In this document: piece after piece, positions 8,712 to 18,294 of the stretch
How positions within the stretch are numbered: the first letter of the stretch is position 1
Layout: each line of letters starts with the position of its first letter
Source of the DNA: Flavobacteriaceae bacterium NBU2977
Lineage (GTDB): Bacteria > Bacteroidota > Bacteroidia > Flavobacteriales > Flavobacteriaceae
Length of the DNA stretch: 64,000 nucleotides
Assembly (NCBI GenBank): GCA_019931105.1
Contig: JAIOUW010000002.1
Coordinates: 248,001 to 312,000 of the forward strand
Reading direction: 5' to 3'
Program-made: the position numbers and the translations under genes
The notes under the pieces: model-generated
Databases searched by the model: none
What the model was told of the DNA's origin: nothing
The model's input: the letters and a program-made list of their open reading frames with translations, nothing else

Positions 8712-9803
8712 TCATTCACAGCCGCCAGTAAATCCGGTTGCGTTGAACTTGGTCTGTACGGCACCTTGTCGATTGCCGTCCCTAACTTGTATGGCCAAGT
8801 TGTTTTCACCGCTGCCATCGCGTTTTGGACTACAATATTCGAAAAGATAGAAACTATTGGCCCTTTCTGATACTCTGAACGAAATATCGTTGAAAGTGTT
8901 CTCAAGCTCCTCTTTGTTCCCAGCGAACACACTAAAGGTCTTTCCGATATCGGTAAGGACCTGGGTATCGATTTCACCGCCCAGCCCGATGGTAAAAAAT
9001 GAAATGTTCGGGTCGGCATTGTCGACTTTTTGTTGTGCGGCATCCTTCGTATACCGTGAAGCCTGATCGGTACCATCTGTAAAAATAACCACCGAAGCGG
9101 CCCCGATCTTTCCACCCTGGGTGCTGGTGGCGAGTAATTCACTGGCAATGTCGGTCGAGCGTATTACGGCACCATAAAGATCTGTAGAAGGGTCGTTGCT
9201 AATGTCATCGGTAATACCTTCAATGGCAGCTATAAGTTCTTGTTTTGAAGTTGTCAAAGGATTCAACAGATGCAGTTCATTTTCACCATCGAACCAATAA
9301 ATTGCCATTTTGAACGATTCTTCTTCAGTGGTCGGCATAAAGTTGTCTATAAAACTGATGCTGGCCGATTGAAGTTCTGCAAGACTGCTACTCAATACAC
9401 TATTGCTCAAATCGAGCACCAACAAGGTATTATTGTTGAATATTTGTGCATTCGAAGAGATACGTGCCAACGATTCCGAGGCGGATATGGTGTTGAAACA
9501 GGCATCATTTCTGCCCTGCTCATAAATTGTAAATTGGTCGGCCGTGAGTCCGGGTACCGGGTCTCCATCCGAATCGGATACTTTAAAGAAAATCGATACT
9601 TTTCCGGGTAAGGTGGTGTATTGTTCCTGAATCGAAAGTACTAAATCGCCTTCTCCCAGTCCAAGGCAATCATCGACAGGTTTTCCCTTGCCAAGGCCAT
9701 CGCCCAAGTTAAGATTGAAGTTGACATCGTCATCGGCATTTCCACAAGAAAGTGCCAAAACAGCACTGAAGAAAAGTATAAAAAACTTGGTATATGGTTT
9801 CAT
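8712..9803 (-). CDS. von Willebrand factor A domain lipoprotein
   Basis: ATG 9803 (MKPYTKFF) is preferred over GTG 9809, giving 363 aa with lipobox LALSC. A short Gly/Asp-rich linker and a beta domain (about 55-105) precede a VWA domain whose metal-ion-dependent adhesion site is intact: DLSNS, then Thr in STDLYG, then FTDGTD. Such proteins bind ligands or partner proteins through a metal at the cell surface. The C-terminal part after the VWA fold carries two Cys (FEYCS and GGCE) that may form a disulfide. It is monocistronic with its own terminator. Confidence 0.85.
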   Translation of the reverse strand: MKPYTKFFILFFSAVLALSCGNADDDVNFNLNLGDGLGKGKPVDDCLGLGEGDLVLSIQEQYTTLPGKVSIFFKVSDSDGDPVPGLTADQFTIYEQGRNDACFNTISASESLARISSNAQIFNNNTLLVLDLSNSVLSSSLAELQSASISFIDNFMPTTEEESFKMAIYWFDGENELHLLNPLTTSKQELIAAIEGITDDISNDPSTDLYGAVIRSTDIASELLATSTQGGKIGAASVVIFTDGTDQASRYTKDAAQQKVDNADPNISFFTIGLGGEIDTQVLTDIGKTFSVFAGNKEELENTFNDISFRVSERANSFYLFEYCSPKRDGSGENNLAIQVRDGNRQGAVQTKFNATGFTGGCE

Positions 9804-10049
9804 TTTCACAAAATTTAACGTTCAACCATCAGAACGGGTAAAATCGATTTAAATTATAGGCGTAGAAAAAATATAATGTTAAAGATTGTTAATGAAAACT
9901 GCTTTATTTCGTAGATTTCACGTTGCCAAAGAGAACCGACCATTAATACGAAAAAGGAAAAGCCTTTTGCATACTTTTCAATAATTTGGTGCCTACTCTT
10001 TACGGCACCATGAGCCTATGTACATTAATTTTCAAAAGACCTAAATAGA

Positions 10050-12224
10050 TTGAAATACTTAATTGCCCTTATTTTTTTGATGTTTACCGTATCAACGGTT
10101 TTATCACAAAAAAAGAACGAATCCTTTCGGTTGCATATCAGAGAGGCAACCGGCCCTATCACAGTTGATGGAATAGGTGATGATCAAGCTTGGCAAGATA
10201 CCGATGTCGCCAAAAACTTTTTTATGGTTCTTCCTATGGATGATGGTCCGGCGAACGAACAGACCGAAATCCGAATGGCCTACGACGATAAAAACCTTTA
10301 TCTGCTGGCGACTTTTTACCATAGCAAAAAGGGTGCGTATTTTGTGGAGTCTCTGCGCCGTGATTTTTCGTTCGGTAAGAACGACAACTTCTTACTCTTT
10401 ATGGACCCCTTCAACAATCAGACTACCGGATTTTCATTCGGGGCCAATGCCTATGGGGCCCAATGGGACGGCACCATGTACAATGGGGGCAGGGTAGACT
10501 TGAATTGGGACAGCAAATGGATTTCGAAAACAACCCGGGATGATAATAAATGGGTGTTTGAAATGGCACTTCCCTTTAAATCGATCCGATATGAAGAGGG
10601 CGTTACCGAATGGGGCATCAACTTCAGCCGGCTAGATCTTAAGTCAACCGAAAAGTCTAGCTGGACACCCGTTCCCAGACAATTTCCGACCGCTTCATTG
10701 GCCTATACCGGCACCCTGGTCTGGGATACCCCGCCGCCAGCGCCAGGGGTTAACTTCTCGATTATCCCCTATGTATTGGGTAACGTTAGCCGCGATATCG
10801 TAAACAATGGTGATACCGATTACGATGCCAAAATCGGGGGCGACATAAAGTTCAGCATTACCTCATCGCTCAATCTTGACCTGACAGTGAACCCAGATTT
10901 TTCGCAGGTCGAAGTTGACCGACAGGTAACAAATTTGGACCGTTTCGAACTTTTCTTCCCAGAGCGCAGACAGTTCTTTCTTGAGAACAGTGATCTTTTT
11001 GCAAATTTCGGTTATGAGACCATTCGTCCGTTCTTTTCAAGAAGAATCGGTTTGGGCGTTCCCATTCAAGCAGGCGCGAGGGTAAGCGGCAACCTTAACG
11101 AAAAGTGGCGCTTGGGCATTATGGATATGCAGACGGCCAAAGTCGATGAAACGGGACTGCCAAGTCAGAATTTCGCAGTGGTATCCCTTCAACGCAAAGT
11201 GTTCAGCAGATCTAGCATAGGTATGATGTTCGTAAACAAGCAATCACTCAATTACTCACAAGAAACCGACTCGCTTAAAACGGTATACCCCGAATACAAC
11301 CGAAATATAGGAGTCGAGTACAATTTGGCATCCTCCGACAATCTATATAATGGAAAGATGTTTTTCCTCAAGTCTTTTGCGCCCGATGATAACAATAGTG
11401 GTATAACGCAGGCGGCGCATCTTGAATACAATAGTCGAAAATGGAACTGGCGCGTACAGGAAGAATGGGTGGGCAAAGATTATACGGCCGAGGTCGGTTA
11501 TGTGCCAAGAAACGGGTATATCAACCTTACCGGATCGGTTGGGCACTTATTTTTTCCAAAAGGAGGAAAGATACTCAGCCATGGGCCAGAATTGAACGGT
11601 ATATATTATTTTGACGAAAGCCTTAAACATACCGATCATACGGCCTATTTATTGTATTCTTTTGCGCTTCGGGATCGCAGCAATCTTAGTTTTTTTATTT
11701 CGGATGATTATGTGGAATTGCTATCGCCATTTGATCCAACGGGATTGCGAATGAATGAATTGCCCGTGGGTTCGAAACATAATTGGAATGCCTTTGGATG
11801 GATGTACGAATCAAAACCGCAAAGCCTCTTTACCTATACCTTCGACGCCCGTTTCGGTGGATATTACGCCGATGGCAATCGCACCAGCCTCACCTCTGAA
11901 TTGGGTTATCGTTTTCAGCCCTATGTCAGTTTGAGCGCCAATTTGAATTACAATCATATCAGGCTGCCCGACCCATGGAACACCAATGAATTTTGGCTGA
12001 TCGGGTCTGAAATAGACATAACCTTTACCAATAAACTGTTTTTTGCCAATCTTTTTCAGTACAACGAACAGTCAGGCAATTTCAACCTGAACTCAAGGCT
12101 GCAATGGCGATATGCACCCGCTTCCGACCTTTTCTTGGTGTACACCAATAATCAAATGATAGATCCTTTTATGCCGAGGGATTGGGCGTTGACCTTAAAG
12201 TTTACGTATTGGTTCAATAAGTGA
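10050..12224 (+). CDS. CBM9-like / DUF5916 outer-membrane protein
   Basis: 724 aa with a signal peptide (MKYLIALIFLMFTVSTVLS-Q); the start is TTG 10050 because the first ATG (10080) would destroy the signal. Residues about 25-215 form a CBM9-like domain (ITVDGIGDDQAWQD, then EWGINFSR), the rest is DUF5916, rich in alternating aromatic beta-strands that look like an outer-membrane barrel, with the family motifs PDFSQVEVD and FPERRQFFLEN. The family occurs in Bacteroidota and relatives, sometimes near peptidases or sugar genes; its function is not established. A 7-bp inverted repeat (TGGTGCC, 9987-9993, and GGCACCA, 10004-10010) lies 40 bp upstream. Confidence 0.85.
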   Translation: MKYLIALIFLMFTVSTVLSQKKNESFRLHIREATGPITVDGIGDDQAWQDTDVAKNFFMVLPMDDGPANEQTEIRMAYDDKNLYLLATFYHSKKGAYFVESLRRDFSFGKNDNFLLFMDPFNNQTTGFSFGANAYGAQWDGTMYNGGRVDLNWDSKWISKTTRDDNKWVFEMALPFKSIRYEEGVTEWGINFSRLDLKSTEKSSWTPVPRQFPTASLAYTGTLVWDTPPPAPGVNFSIIPYVLGNVSRDIVNNGDTDYDAKIGGDIKFSITSSLNLDLTVNPDFSQVEVDRQVTNLDRFELFFPERRQFFLENSDLFANFGYETIRPFFSRRIGLGVPIQAGARVSGNLNEKWRLGIMDMQTAKVDETGLPSQNFAVVSLQRKVFSRSSIGMMFVNKQSLNYSQETDSLKTVYPEYNRNIGVEYNLASSDNLYNGKMFFLKSFAPDDNNSGITQAAHLEYNSRKWNWRVQEEWVGKDYTAEVGYVPRNGYINLTGSVGHLFFPKGGKILSHGPELNGIYYFDESLKHTDHTAYLLYSFALRDRSNLSFFISDDYVELLSPFDPTGLRMNELPVGSKHNWNAFGWMYESKPQSLFTYTFDARFGGYYADGNRTSLTSELGYRFQPYVSLSANLNYNHIRLPDPWNTNEFWLIGSEIDITFTNKLFFANLFQYNEQSGNFNLNSRLQWRYAPASDLFLVYTNNQMIDPFMPRDWALTLKFTYWFNK

Positions 12225-12242
12225 GTTTATTATTCAGGCACT

Positions 12243-12965
12243 ATGGATTTTCATTATTGTTCAGACTATGACGAGATGAGCTTACAAGCGACGGATTATC
12301 TAATTTCGGAATTGAAGAAAAAATCCGGACAATTATTAGGTGTCGCTACGGGAAATTCACCACTTGGTGTTTACCGGAAATTAAGATCTGAAATAAATCA
12401 ACATCCTAAATACTTTGAAAAACTAAGGATCCTGAAATTGGATGAGTGGGTCGGTTTGAAGATGAGTGATCCAAGTTCATGCGAGTCATATATACAAAAC
12501 AATATTCTAGAACCATTAAAAATCCCTTCGCAACGTTATACCGGTTTTCAGAGCGATCCTGAAGACTTAAAAGCGGAATGTGACCGGGTACAGGCTACAA
12601 TCGAGCGCCAAGGCCCTATCGACCTCTGTATTCTAGGGCTCGGAAGAAATGGGCATATCGGTTTTATAGAACCTGCAGAAAGTTTCATGCCACATTGCCA
12701 AATTGCAGAGCTTTCTAAAATTTCCCGTGAACATGCAATGGTCGATACTTTAAAAAAAAAGCCGACTCATGGACTAACCTTGGGGATGGGCGACGTGCTT
12801 GCTTCGAAAAAAATAATATTACTTGTTACCGGAACCGGTAAGGAATCCGTCGTGCAAGCGCTGTTAAAAGGCCATATCAGCACTCGAATGCCCGCTTCGT
12901 TCTTATGGCTACACCCCAATGTGCAGTGCTATCTTGACAAATCAAGCTTTTCAGCAACCAAATAA
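12243..12965 (+). CDS. Amino-sugar-6-phosphate deaminase/isomerase (NagB/AgaI-like)
   Basis: 240 aa, typical family length. It would interconvert or deaminate glucosamine- or galactosamine-6-phosphate to a keto-sugar phosphate. Visible motifs: phosphate loop ATGNSPLGVY (35-44), LDEWVGL (66-72) with the catalytic Asp67, and GLGRNGHIGFIEP (132-144). In E. coli NagB the last motif reads GNDGHIAFNEP with a catalytic Asp141; here that position is Asn136, as in AgaI-type galactosamine isomerases, so the precise sugar is open. It follows the DUF5916 gene by 18 bp and may be cotranscribed with it. Confidence 0.75.
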   Translation: MDFHYCSDYDEMSLQATDYLISELKKKSGQLLGVATGNSPLGVYRKLRSEINQHPKYFEKLRILKLDEWVGLKMSDPSSCESYIQNNILEPLKIPSQRYTGFQSDPEDLKAECDRVQATIERQGPIDLCILGLGRNGHIGFIEPAESFMPHCQIAELSKISREHAMVDTLKKKPTHGLTLGMGDVLASKKIILLVTGTGKESVVQALLKGHISTRMPASFLWLHPNVQCYLDKSSFSATK

Positions 12966-13016
12966 GAAAGCGGTTTTTGAATAGTGAAGAAGACAAATTT
13001 TTGATAACTTGTAGGC

Positions 13017-14030
13017 ATGACCCATGAATTGAAAAATATCATAAATGCTTTCAAGATTGCCCAAGAAGAGGGTTTGAAGACCATTTTGGCTACGGTCGTC
13101 GCGCTGAACGGTTCTTCGTACCGCGAACCCGGTGTGCGCATGTTGATCCGTGAGGATGGTAAAATGATCGGGGCGGTCAGTGGGGGCTGTGTCGAAAAAG
13201 AAGTGTTACGTCAGGCGCAATCCGTTTTTCAAGATGGCACGGCCAAAGTCATGACCTATGACGGCAGGTATCGTTTAGGCTGCGAGGGAATTCTATATAT
13301 TTTATTGGAGCCCTTTGACCCTTCGCAAAGGTTCATTGCAAACTTTGAATCGGTCTTAAAAAAACGAATAAATTTCGAGGTGATATCCTATTTCTTATCC
13401 GAGGATGCATCCAATTCAGATTTTGGCTCGGTAATTAAATTGGACGGACAGCCCTTTTATTTACGAGATGGTTTTAAGGAAAATTCCGCTTTGCAACTTT
13501 TTAAAGAGGAAATGCCCCCGCTATTTAAATTAATGATCATCGGTTCGGAGCATGACGCGGTTCAACTATGCGGTTACGCCGCTTTGACCGGATGGGAAGT
13601 TACCATAGCGACCGTAGCGTCAGAGGAAAAAACCGTTTCGGACTTCCCAGGTGCCGTAGATTTCATTTCTGGTTTGCCCGAAGAACTTGATGTTACCGCT
13701 GTAGATGACCAAACGGCGGTAATCTTGATGACGCATAGCTATGTTAAAGATTTGAAGTATCTATTGCGGCTCAAGGGTACAAATGCCGTTTATCTTGGCA
13801 TTCTAGGGCCATCGGCGCGACGTGAAAAATTATTGAACGAGTTTTTGGAAAGGTGCCCTGAAGTTTCCGATACTTTTTTTGATAGAATACATGGCCCATC
13901 GGGCCTCAACATCGGAGCTGAAACACCTCAAGAAATAGCAATTTCGATCATTTCCGAAATACTGGCGGTTACTAGGGGGCAAGATCCCATGCCGCTCAAA
14001 GACAAATCAGGGACCATTCATAGTACATGA
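13017..14030 (+). CDS. XdhC/CoxI-family molybdenum hydroxylase maturation factor
   Basis: 337 aa. The N-terminal XdhC_CoxI domain has SSYREPGVRMLI (33-44) and GGCVEKEV (56-63); the C-terminal Rossmann domain begins near residue 170 (MIIGSEHDA). XdhC binds molybdopterin cofactor, supports its sulfuration and inserts it into xanthine dehydrogenase-type enzymes. The gene overlaps the next by the ATGA tetranucleotide. No molybdenum hydroxylase subunit is nearby, so the client enzyme must be elsewhere. Confidence 0.9.
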   Translation: MTHELKNIINAFKIAQEEGLKTILATVVALNGSSYREPGVRMLIREDGKMIGAVSGGCVEKEVLRQAQSVFQDGTAKVMTYDGRYRLGCEGILYILLEPFDPSQRFIANFESVLKKRINFEVISYFLSEDASNSDFGSVIKLDGQPFYLRDGFKENSALQLFKEEMPPLFKLMIIGSEHDAVQLCGYAALTGWEVTIATVASEEKTVSDFPGAVDFISGLPEELDVTAVDDQTAVILMTHSYVKDLKYLLRLKGTNAVYLGILGPSARREKLLNEFLERCPEVSDTFFDRIHGPSGLNIGAETPQEIAISIISEILAVTRGQDPMPLKDKSGTIHST

Positions 14031-14623
14031 AGTCAAATGTTGCCATTCTCATTCTTGCCGCCGGAGAATCTTCCCGAATGGGTAGTGCGAAACAATTATT
14101 ACCCTGGAACAATACCACACTGCTAGGGCACGCCATGGAAACGGCAAAAAAAACCGCTTCGAAAGACGTTTTTGTAGTGCTGGGAGCCAATTCCGAAGAA
14201 ATTCGAAATACCATTTCAAATGCAGATGTCCACATTCTTGAAAACAAGAATTGGGCCAAGGGAATGGGCGTTTCAGTGGCTACAGGGATTGCGTATATCT
14301 TGAAAGAGCATGAATCTTTGGACGGCGTTTTGATCATGCTTTGCGACCAACCCCTTATTTCATCGGATTATTTAAACCGGCTTCTTAAAATTTTCGAAGT
14401 GGGGAACTACGGCATCATTGCAACCAAGTACGGCAAAAAGAACGGAGTACCTGCAATTTTTGACAAGAAGTATTTTTCGATGCTATCAAGATTGAATGGA
14501 GACACCGGTGCAAAACATGTTCTAGATTGGTACAGGGGCGATACAAGGGTCATGGATCCCGGTGGTAAGGAACAAGATTTGGATACACCGGAAGACTACG
14601 AAAAACTATTTCAAGCTGATTGA
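14027..14623 (+). CDS. MobA/MocA-like nucleotidyltransferase
   Basis: 198 aa. The signature LAAGESSRMGSAKQLL (10-25) and the metal-binding LCDQP (105-109) identify the MobA-like NTP transferase fold; LAAGxSxRMGxxKxL is closest to MocA, which makes molybdopterin cytosine dinucleotide. ATGA overlap with the XdhC gene shows coupled expression and supports a role in molybdenum cofactor modification. MobA (guanylyl) activity cannot be excluded. Confidence 0.88.
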   Translation: MKSNVAILILAAGESSRMGSAKQLLPWNNTTLLGHAMETAKKTASKDVFVVLGANSEEIRNTISNADVHILENKNWAKGMGVSVATGIAYILKEHESLDGVLIMLCDQPLISSDYLNRLLKIFEVGNYGIIATKYGKKNGVPAIFDKKYFSMLSRLNGDTGAKHVLDWYRGDTRVMDPGGKEQDLDTPEDYEKLFQAD

Positions 14624-14734
14624 GGGAGAGTGTTGACAAGCATTTGACCCCTTTGAATAATTTTAAAAAGCTTTTGGGAAGTGGATATAGGAAATTTTGG
14701 TATTTTCAGCCAATACTTCAAAAGTAAACGCCTT

Positions 14735-15826
14735 ATGCCAAAAAAATGTCTTTTCCTTTTATCGTTTGTAGGTTTGATTTCATGGACAATGGAATCCCAA
14801 GAAATGGGATTTGAGGAATACAATCCCGCTTCCACACTGGTCGTACCGACAAACGAGGTCAAGAAAGCGAAATTCCCTTTTATAGATATCCATAGTCATC
14901 AAAGGGATATGTCTCCCGATGCCTTAAAACAAATGATCCAAGATATGGATGCCCTCAATGAAGGTTTAATGGTCAACCTAAGCGGCGGTTCGGGTGAAAG
15001 GATTAAATCGATGATAACAAGTATCAACGCGAACTATCCGAATCGTTTTGCCGTATTCGCCAATGTCGATTTTGATGGTGTGGGCAAGGCTGATTGGGCG
15101 GATAGAGCCGCCAAGCAGCTGGAAGAAGATGTAAAAGCAGGTGCCAAAGGTCTGAAGATCTATAAGAGCTTGGGATTGCGCTATAAAGATACCGATGGCA
15201 AGCGCCTGGCCATAGATGACCCTCGTTTAGACCCCATTTGGGCCAAATGCGGGGAGTTGGGAATACCTGTTTTGATACACGCCGCGGACCCGAAGTCCTT
15301 TTGGGATCCTATGGACAGTAATAATGAACGTTGGCTGGAATTGAAGACACATTCCCGTAGAAAACGTTCAGATACCGATCCTGCCCCGTGGCAACAGATA
15401 ATAGATGAACAGCATCGCATGTTCAAAAAACATCCGAATACGAATTTCATCAATGCGCACATGGGTTGGTACGCCAATAATCTGGGTAGGTTAGGGGAGT
15501 TGATGGATGAAATGCCCAATATGTATGTGGGTATCGGAGCGGTCATTGCCGAATTGGGCCGGCAACCCAAGAATGCCGCAAAGTTCTTTGAAAAGTACCA
15601 AGACCGTATCCTCTTCGGTAAGGATAGTTGGAAACCTGAGGAATTCCCAACGTATTTCAGGGTACTTGAAACTGATGACGAGTACTTTCCCTATTATAAA
15701 AAATATCATGCCTTTTGGTCAATGTACGGTTTGGGGCTTTCTGATGAAATACTAAAAAAAGTGTATTACAAAAATGCGCTCAAGCTTCTGCCCAATGTCG
15801 ACAAAAGTATTTTTCCCGCTGATTGA
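14735..15826 (+). CDS. Exported amidohydrolase-2 family metal-dependent hydrolase
   Basis: ATG 14735 gives 363 aa with a signal peptide (MPKKCLFLLSFVGLISW...ESQ); an in-frame GTG at 14681 only adds an unlikely leader. The TIM-barrel amidohydrolase residues are in order: HSH in IDIHSHQRD, KIYKSLG (Lys), LIHAAD, NAHMGW, and GKDSW with the catalytic Asp. Similar proteins hydrolyse or decarboxylate small acids (Amidohydro_2). An exported member is notable. It follows the MocA-like gene by 111 bp; the link to molybdenum enzymes is not clear. Confidence 0.8.
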   Translation: MPKKCLFLLSFVGLISWTMESQEMGFEEYNPASTLVVPTNEVKKAKFPFIDIHSHQRDMSPDALKQMIQDMDALNEGLMVNLSGGSGERIKSMITSINANYPNRFAVFANVDFDGVGKADWADRAAKQLEEDVKAGAKGLKIYKSLGLRYKDTDGKRLAIDDPRLDPIWAKCGELGIPVLIHAADPKSFWDPMDSNNERWLELKTHSRRKRSDTDPAPWQQIIDEQHRMFKKHPNTNFINAHMGWYANNLGRLGELMDEMPNMYVGIGAVIAELGRQPKNAAKFFEKYQDRILFGKDSWKPEEFPTYFRVLETDDEYFPYYKKYHAFWSMYGLGLSDEILKKVYYKNALKLLPNVDKSIFPAD

Positions 15827-16035
15827 TATTGCATGAACCAAAAATAGCTTCAAAGCATTTTTGACCCCTTCGATGTAAATTTCGTTGGCGCATCTTTGGT
15901 CAGTCGCCAGTACCTGGGCCAAGCCCAGTTTATAAGGCTTCTGGTCACGCTTTTTTGTCCCCTGAACAAAAAACCTCTCAAGAACTGTGATTTTTGAAGT
16001 CCGTTGGTTACTAATGCCATAAACCAATCCAAATT

Positions 16036-16521
16036 ATGGACAAGGAATCGGAATTCGTCCGAATCATAAAAGAACATCAAGGAGTTATATTCAAGATAAC
16101 CACTTTTTACACCGACAATAAAGTGGATCAGCAAGATCTATATCAAGACATCGTGTGCCAACTTTGGAAATCGTTCGATTCTTTTCGAAGAGAGGCCAAA
16201 ATCAGCACTTGGATGTATCGTGTCGCAATGAATACGGCGCTTACCAAGCTCAAAAAAAATAAAAAAAGAGGGTACTCGGTTTCTATGGACAAAATTATTG
16301 TCGAAGAGACCGGCAATCACGATGCTGAATTTGAAGAGCGGTTGAAAATGTTATATGAACAGATCGGACAATTAAATATTCTTGAAAAAGGAATCATGTT
16401 ATTGCTCTTGGAAGGCAAAAAATATGAGGAAATAGCAGAAATAACAGGACTTACACCGAGCAATGTCGGAACCCGGATCTCTCGAATAAAAGGAAAATTA
16501 AAATCACGTCTTAAAGCATGA
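16036..16521 (+). CDS. RNA polymerase ECF sigma factor
   Basis: 161 aa. Region 2 (about 10-75) includes DLYQDIVCQLWKSF and STWMYRVAMNTA; region 4 (about 105-158) includes LLEGKKYEEIAEITGLTPSNVGTRI, the helix-turn-helix that reads the -35 element. It has no anti-sigma factor of FecR type beside it; the gene 4 bp downstream codes a four-span membrane protein and is the likely partner. Its target promoters are not evident from the window. Confidence 0.92.
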   Translation: MDKESEFVRIIKEHQGVIFKITTFYTDNKVDQQDLYQDIVCQLWKSFDSFRREAKISTWMYRVAMNTALTKLKKNKKRGYSVSMDKIIVEETGNHDAEFEERLKMLYEQIGQLNILEKGIMLLLLEGKKYEEIAEITGLTPSNVGTRISRIKGKLKSRLKA

Positions 16522-16525
16522 AGCT

Positions 16526-17128
16526 ATGGAAATAGAACAACTACAGGCCGCTTGGTCACAGATGAGCAATGAATTGGAACAACAAAAAAAACTAACTGAT
16601 AAGATTATTATGGAAATGACGCAACAGCGCTATTCGAACAAGTTCAGAACCATTTCATTTTATGAAACCATCGGGGCTGCCATCTGCTTTTTGAATGCCA
16701 TTTATATTCTTGTCAATTTTTTTAAACTAGATACTTGGTATTTAATTACTTGCGGCATATTTACATTGGCTTTTTTGATCGTAATGCCTATTCTAGTATT
16801 GAGGTCATTAAAAAAAGTTAGGAATCTGAATATTTTGAACAGGACATATAAAGAAACGCTTGTATCCTATACAAAGGAAAAGAAAGTTTTGTTAAAAATT
16901 CAACAATTCGGAACCTACTCAAGTTTCATCTTAATGTTTACCACCGCCGCCGTATTCTCAAAGCTATTCAATAACAAGGATTTTTTTCTGGTCGACCGAA
17001 ATATTTGGTACTACGGGGGCATCGGGCTGGCCGTAACTTTCATTTTTTTCTTCACCAAATGGGGATATAAAAGCTATAAAAATATTACCGATTCGGCTGA
17101 GGAAATTCTAAAGGAATTGGATGATTAG
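16526..17128 (+). CDS. Membrane protein, probable partner of the ECF sigma factor
   Basis: 200 aa, starting 4 bp after the sigma gene. A cytosolic N-terminus with coiled-coil tendency (1-40, EIEQLQAAWSQMSNELEQ) is followed by four hydrophobic spans at about 48-66, 72-92, 126-145 and 160-178. The layout (N-terminal helix that could hold sigma, then membrane spans) is that of a possible anti-sigma factor, but no ZAS zinc motif is present, so this is inference from position. Confidence 0.6.
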   Translation: MEIEQLQAAWSQMSNELEQQKKLTDKIIMEMTQQRYSNKFRTISFYETIGAAICFLNAIYILVNFFKLDTWYLITCGIFTLAFLIVMPILVLRSLKKVRNLNILNRTYKETLVSYTKEKKVLLKIQQFGTYSSFILMFTTAAVFSKLFNNKDFFLVDRNIWYYGGIGLAVTFIFFFTKWGYKSYKNITDSAEEILKELDD

Positions 17129-17136
17129 CCAAATCT

Positions 17137-17772
17137 TCAACGTTGTAAAACCAATTGTTTATCTACGTAGTCCAAGATCAACATCCAGTTCATTTTTAGA
17201 ATAAGGGCAGCGGTAGGCACGTTATCGTCTTCGATGGCCGAAATAATACCATCATGCTGGTTGTCCGACTTATCGTAAATGGACTCATCTGACATCAGGG
17301 CCATTTCGTAAAAGAAAACGCGGGTTTTCAAATCGGCAAGTATTTGCTGGGCAAGAGCATTTTCATAATGACGGGTAAGCAAGCGATGAAATTCAAGTTT
17401 TGCGGTAATACGACCCAAAGTATCGTTGGCCGATTTGAATGCCGTTTGTGCCTTGCGAAGTCCTTCGACACAGGTAGGGAAGAAGACCGAATTTTCAATG
17501 GCCATAACTTCAAGGTCAGCTACCAATTCGTATAGGTCCTTGGCCTCATTACGATTGGGTTCGGCAATAATAAACCCCCGATTAGGCACGGCTTCGATAA
17601 TTCTTGATTGTTCCAACTGCGTCAGCGCCTCGCGTATAGGGGTAACACTTACATTCAGTTGACGCGACAATGCCGCTAAATTGATTGTCTTGCCACCTTT
17701 TAATTTACCGCTCATCATCTGTTGAAGCAGATGTTCACGTACTTGGTCCCTCAAAATTTTCTTGCCGGCCAT
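17137..17772 (-). CDS. GntR-family transcriptional regulator, FCD type
   Basis: ATG 17772 (MAGKKILRD) gives 211 aa; a GTG at 17778 is less likely. The winged helix is at 5-70 (VTPIREALTQLE is the GntR recognition helix) and the all-alpha FCD effector domain follows (about 78-205) with an FHRLL metal-ligand segment and SDNQHDGIISAIEDD. FCD regulators sense organic acids or sugar acids, often with a bound metal. The gene is alone; a perfect palindrome 17 bp before its start suggests autoregulation. It could also act on the sugar clusters elsewhere in the window. Confidence 0.88.
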   Translation of the reverse strand: MAGKKILRDQVREHLLQQMMSGKLKGGKTINLAALSRQLNVSVTPIREALTQLEQSRIIEAVPNRGFIIAEPNRNEAKDLYELVADLEVMAIENSVFFPTCVEGLRKAQTAFKSANDTLGRITAKLEFHRLLTRHYENALAQQILADLKTRVFFYEMALMSDESIYDKSDNQHDGIISAIEDDNVPTAALILKMNWMLILDYVDKQLVLQR

Positions 17773-17788
17773 TGTCACAAAGATAATG

Positions 17789-17802
17789 AATCGTATACGA
17801 TT
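17789..17802. promoter_or_regulatory. Palindromic operator upstream of the GntR gene
   Basis: AATCGTATACGATT is a perfect 14-bp palindrome centred on GTATAC, the core of many FCD-type GntR operators. It lies 17 bp before the regulator start and 79 bp before the divergent DUF3052 gene, so it may control both. Confidence 0.65.
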
Positions 17803-17880
17803 TACTTAGTATTCTAACGTCAACGACCAAGTTTTATTAAATGCTTTGAGAGAAAAAAGCCTTTGCATACCTTTATACTT

Positions 17881-18294
17881 ATGACAGTAATTGGATATTC
17901 AGGTACTCCGTTAGTGAAAAAATTGGGCATTAAAGCGGGGTTTTATGTTATTTTCTCAAATGAACCTTCTCACTATCAAAAATTACTGGTCGGTTGTCCC
18001 GAGGTTTGTCCCATACTGGAAGAAAAACCCGAAACGGCCGACTTTATTCACCTTTTTTGTGTGGAAATGACCCAATTTTATGAAGATTCCTTTCGACTAA
18101 AACCTTTGCTCAAGAAAGATGGTATGTTATGGGTCAGTTGGCCAAAAGGCAGTTCTAAGATAAAAACCGACCTCTCACGCGATGGCATACGCAATTTTCT
18201 TCTAAAGAACGGATTGGTAGATGTGAAAGTATGTGCGATCGATAACGATTGGAGCGGTCTGAAATTTGTTTATAGGGTAAAAGACCGTAAATAG
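17881..18294 (+). CDS. DUF3052-like protein
   Basis: ATG 17881 gives 137 aa (MTVIGYSGTPLVKKLGIKAG...). The opening GYSGTPLxKKLGIK and the later WVSWPKGSSKIKTDLSRDGIR are hallmarks of DUF3052. The fold is like the Rossmann half of methyltransferases but without a cofactor motif. Function unknown. It is divergent from the GntR gene and shares its regulatory region. Confidence 0.75.
   Translation: MTVIGYSGTPLVKKLGIKAGFYVIFSNEPSHYQKLLVGCPEVCPILEEKPETADFIHLFCVEMTQFYEDSFRLKPLLKKDGMLWVSWPKGSSKIKTDLSRDGIRNFLLKNGLVDVKVCAIDNDWSGLKFVYRVKDRK

Noticed and set aside
9987-10010. 7-bp inverted repeat as a terminator
   Set aside because: No T run on either side and it lies upstream of a gene start; at most an operator.
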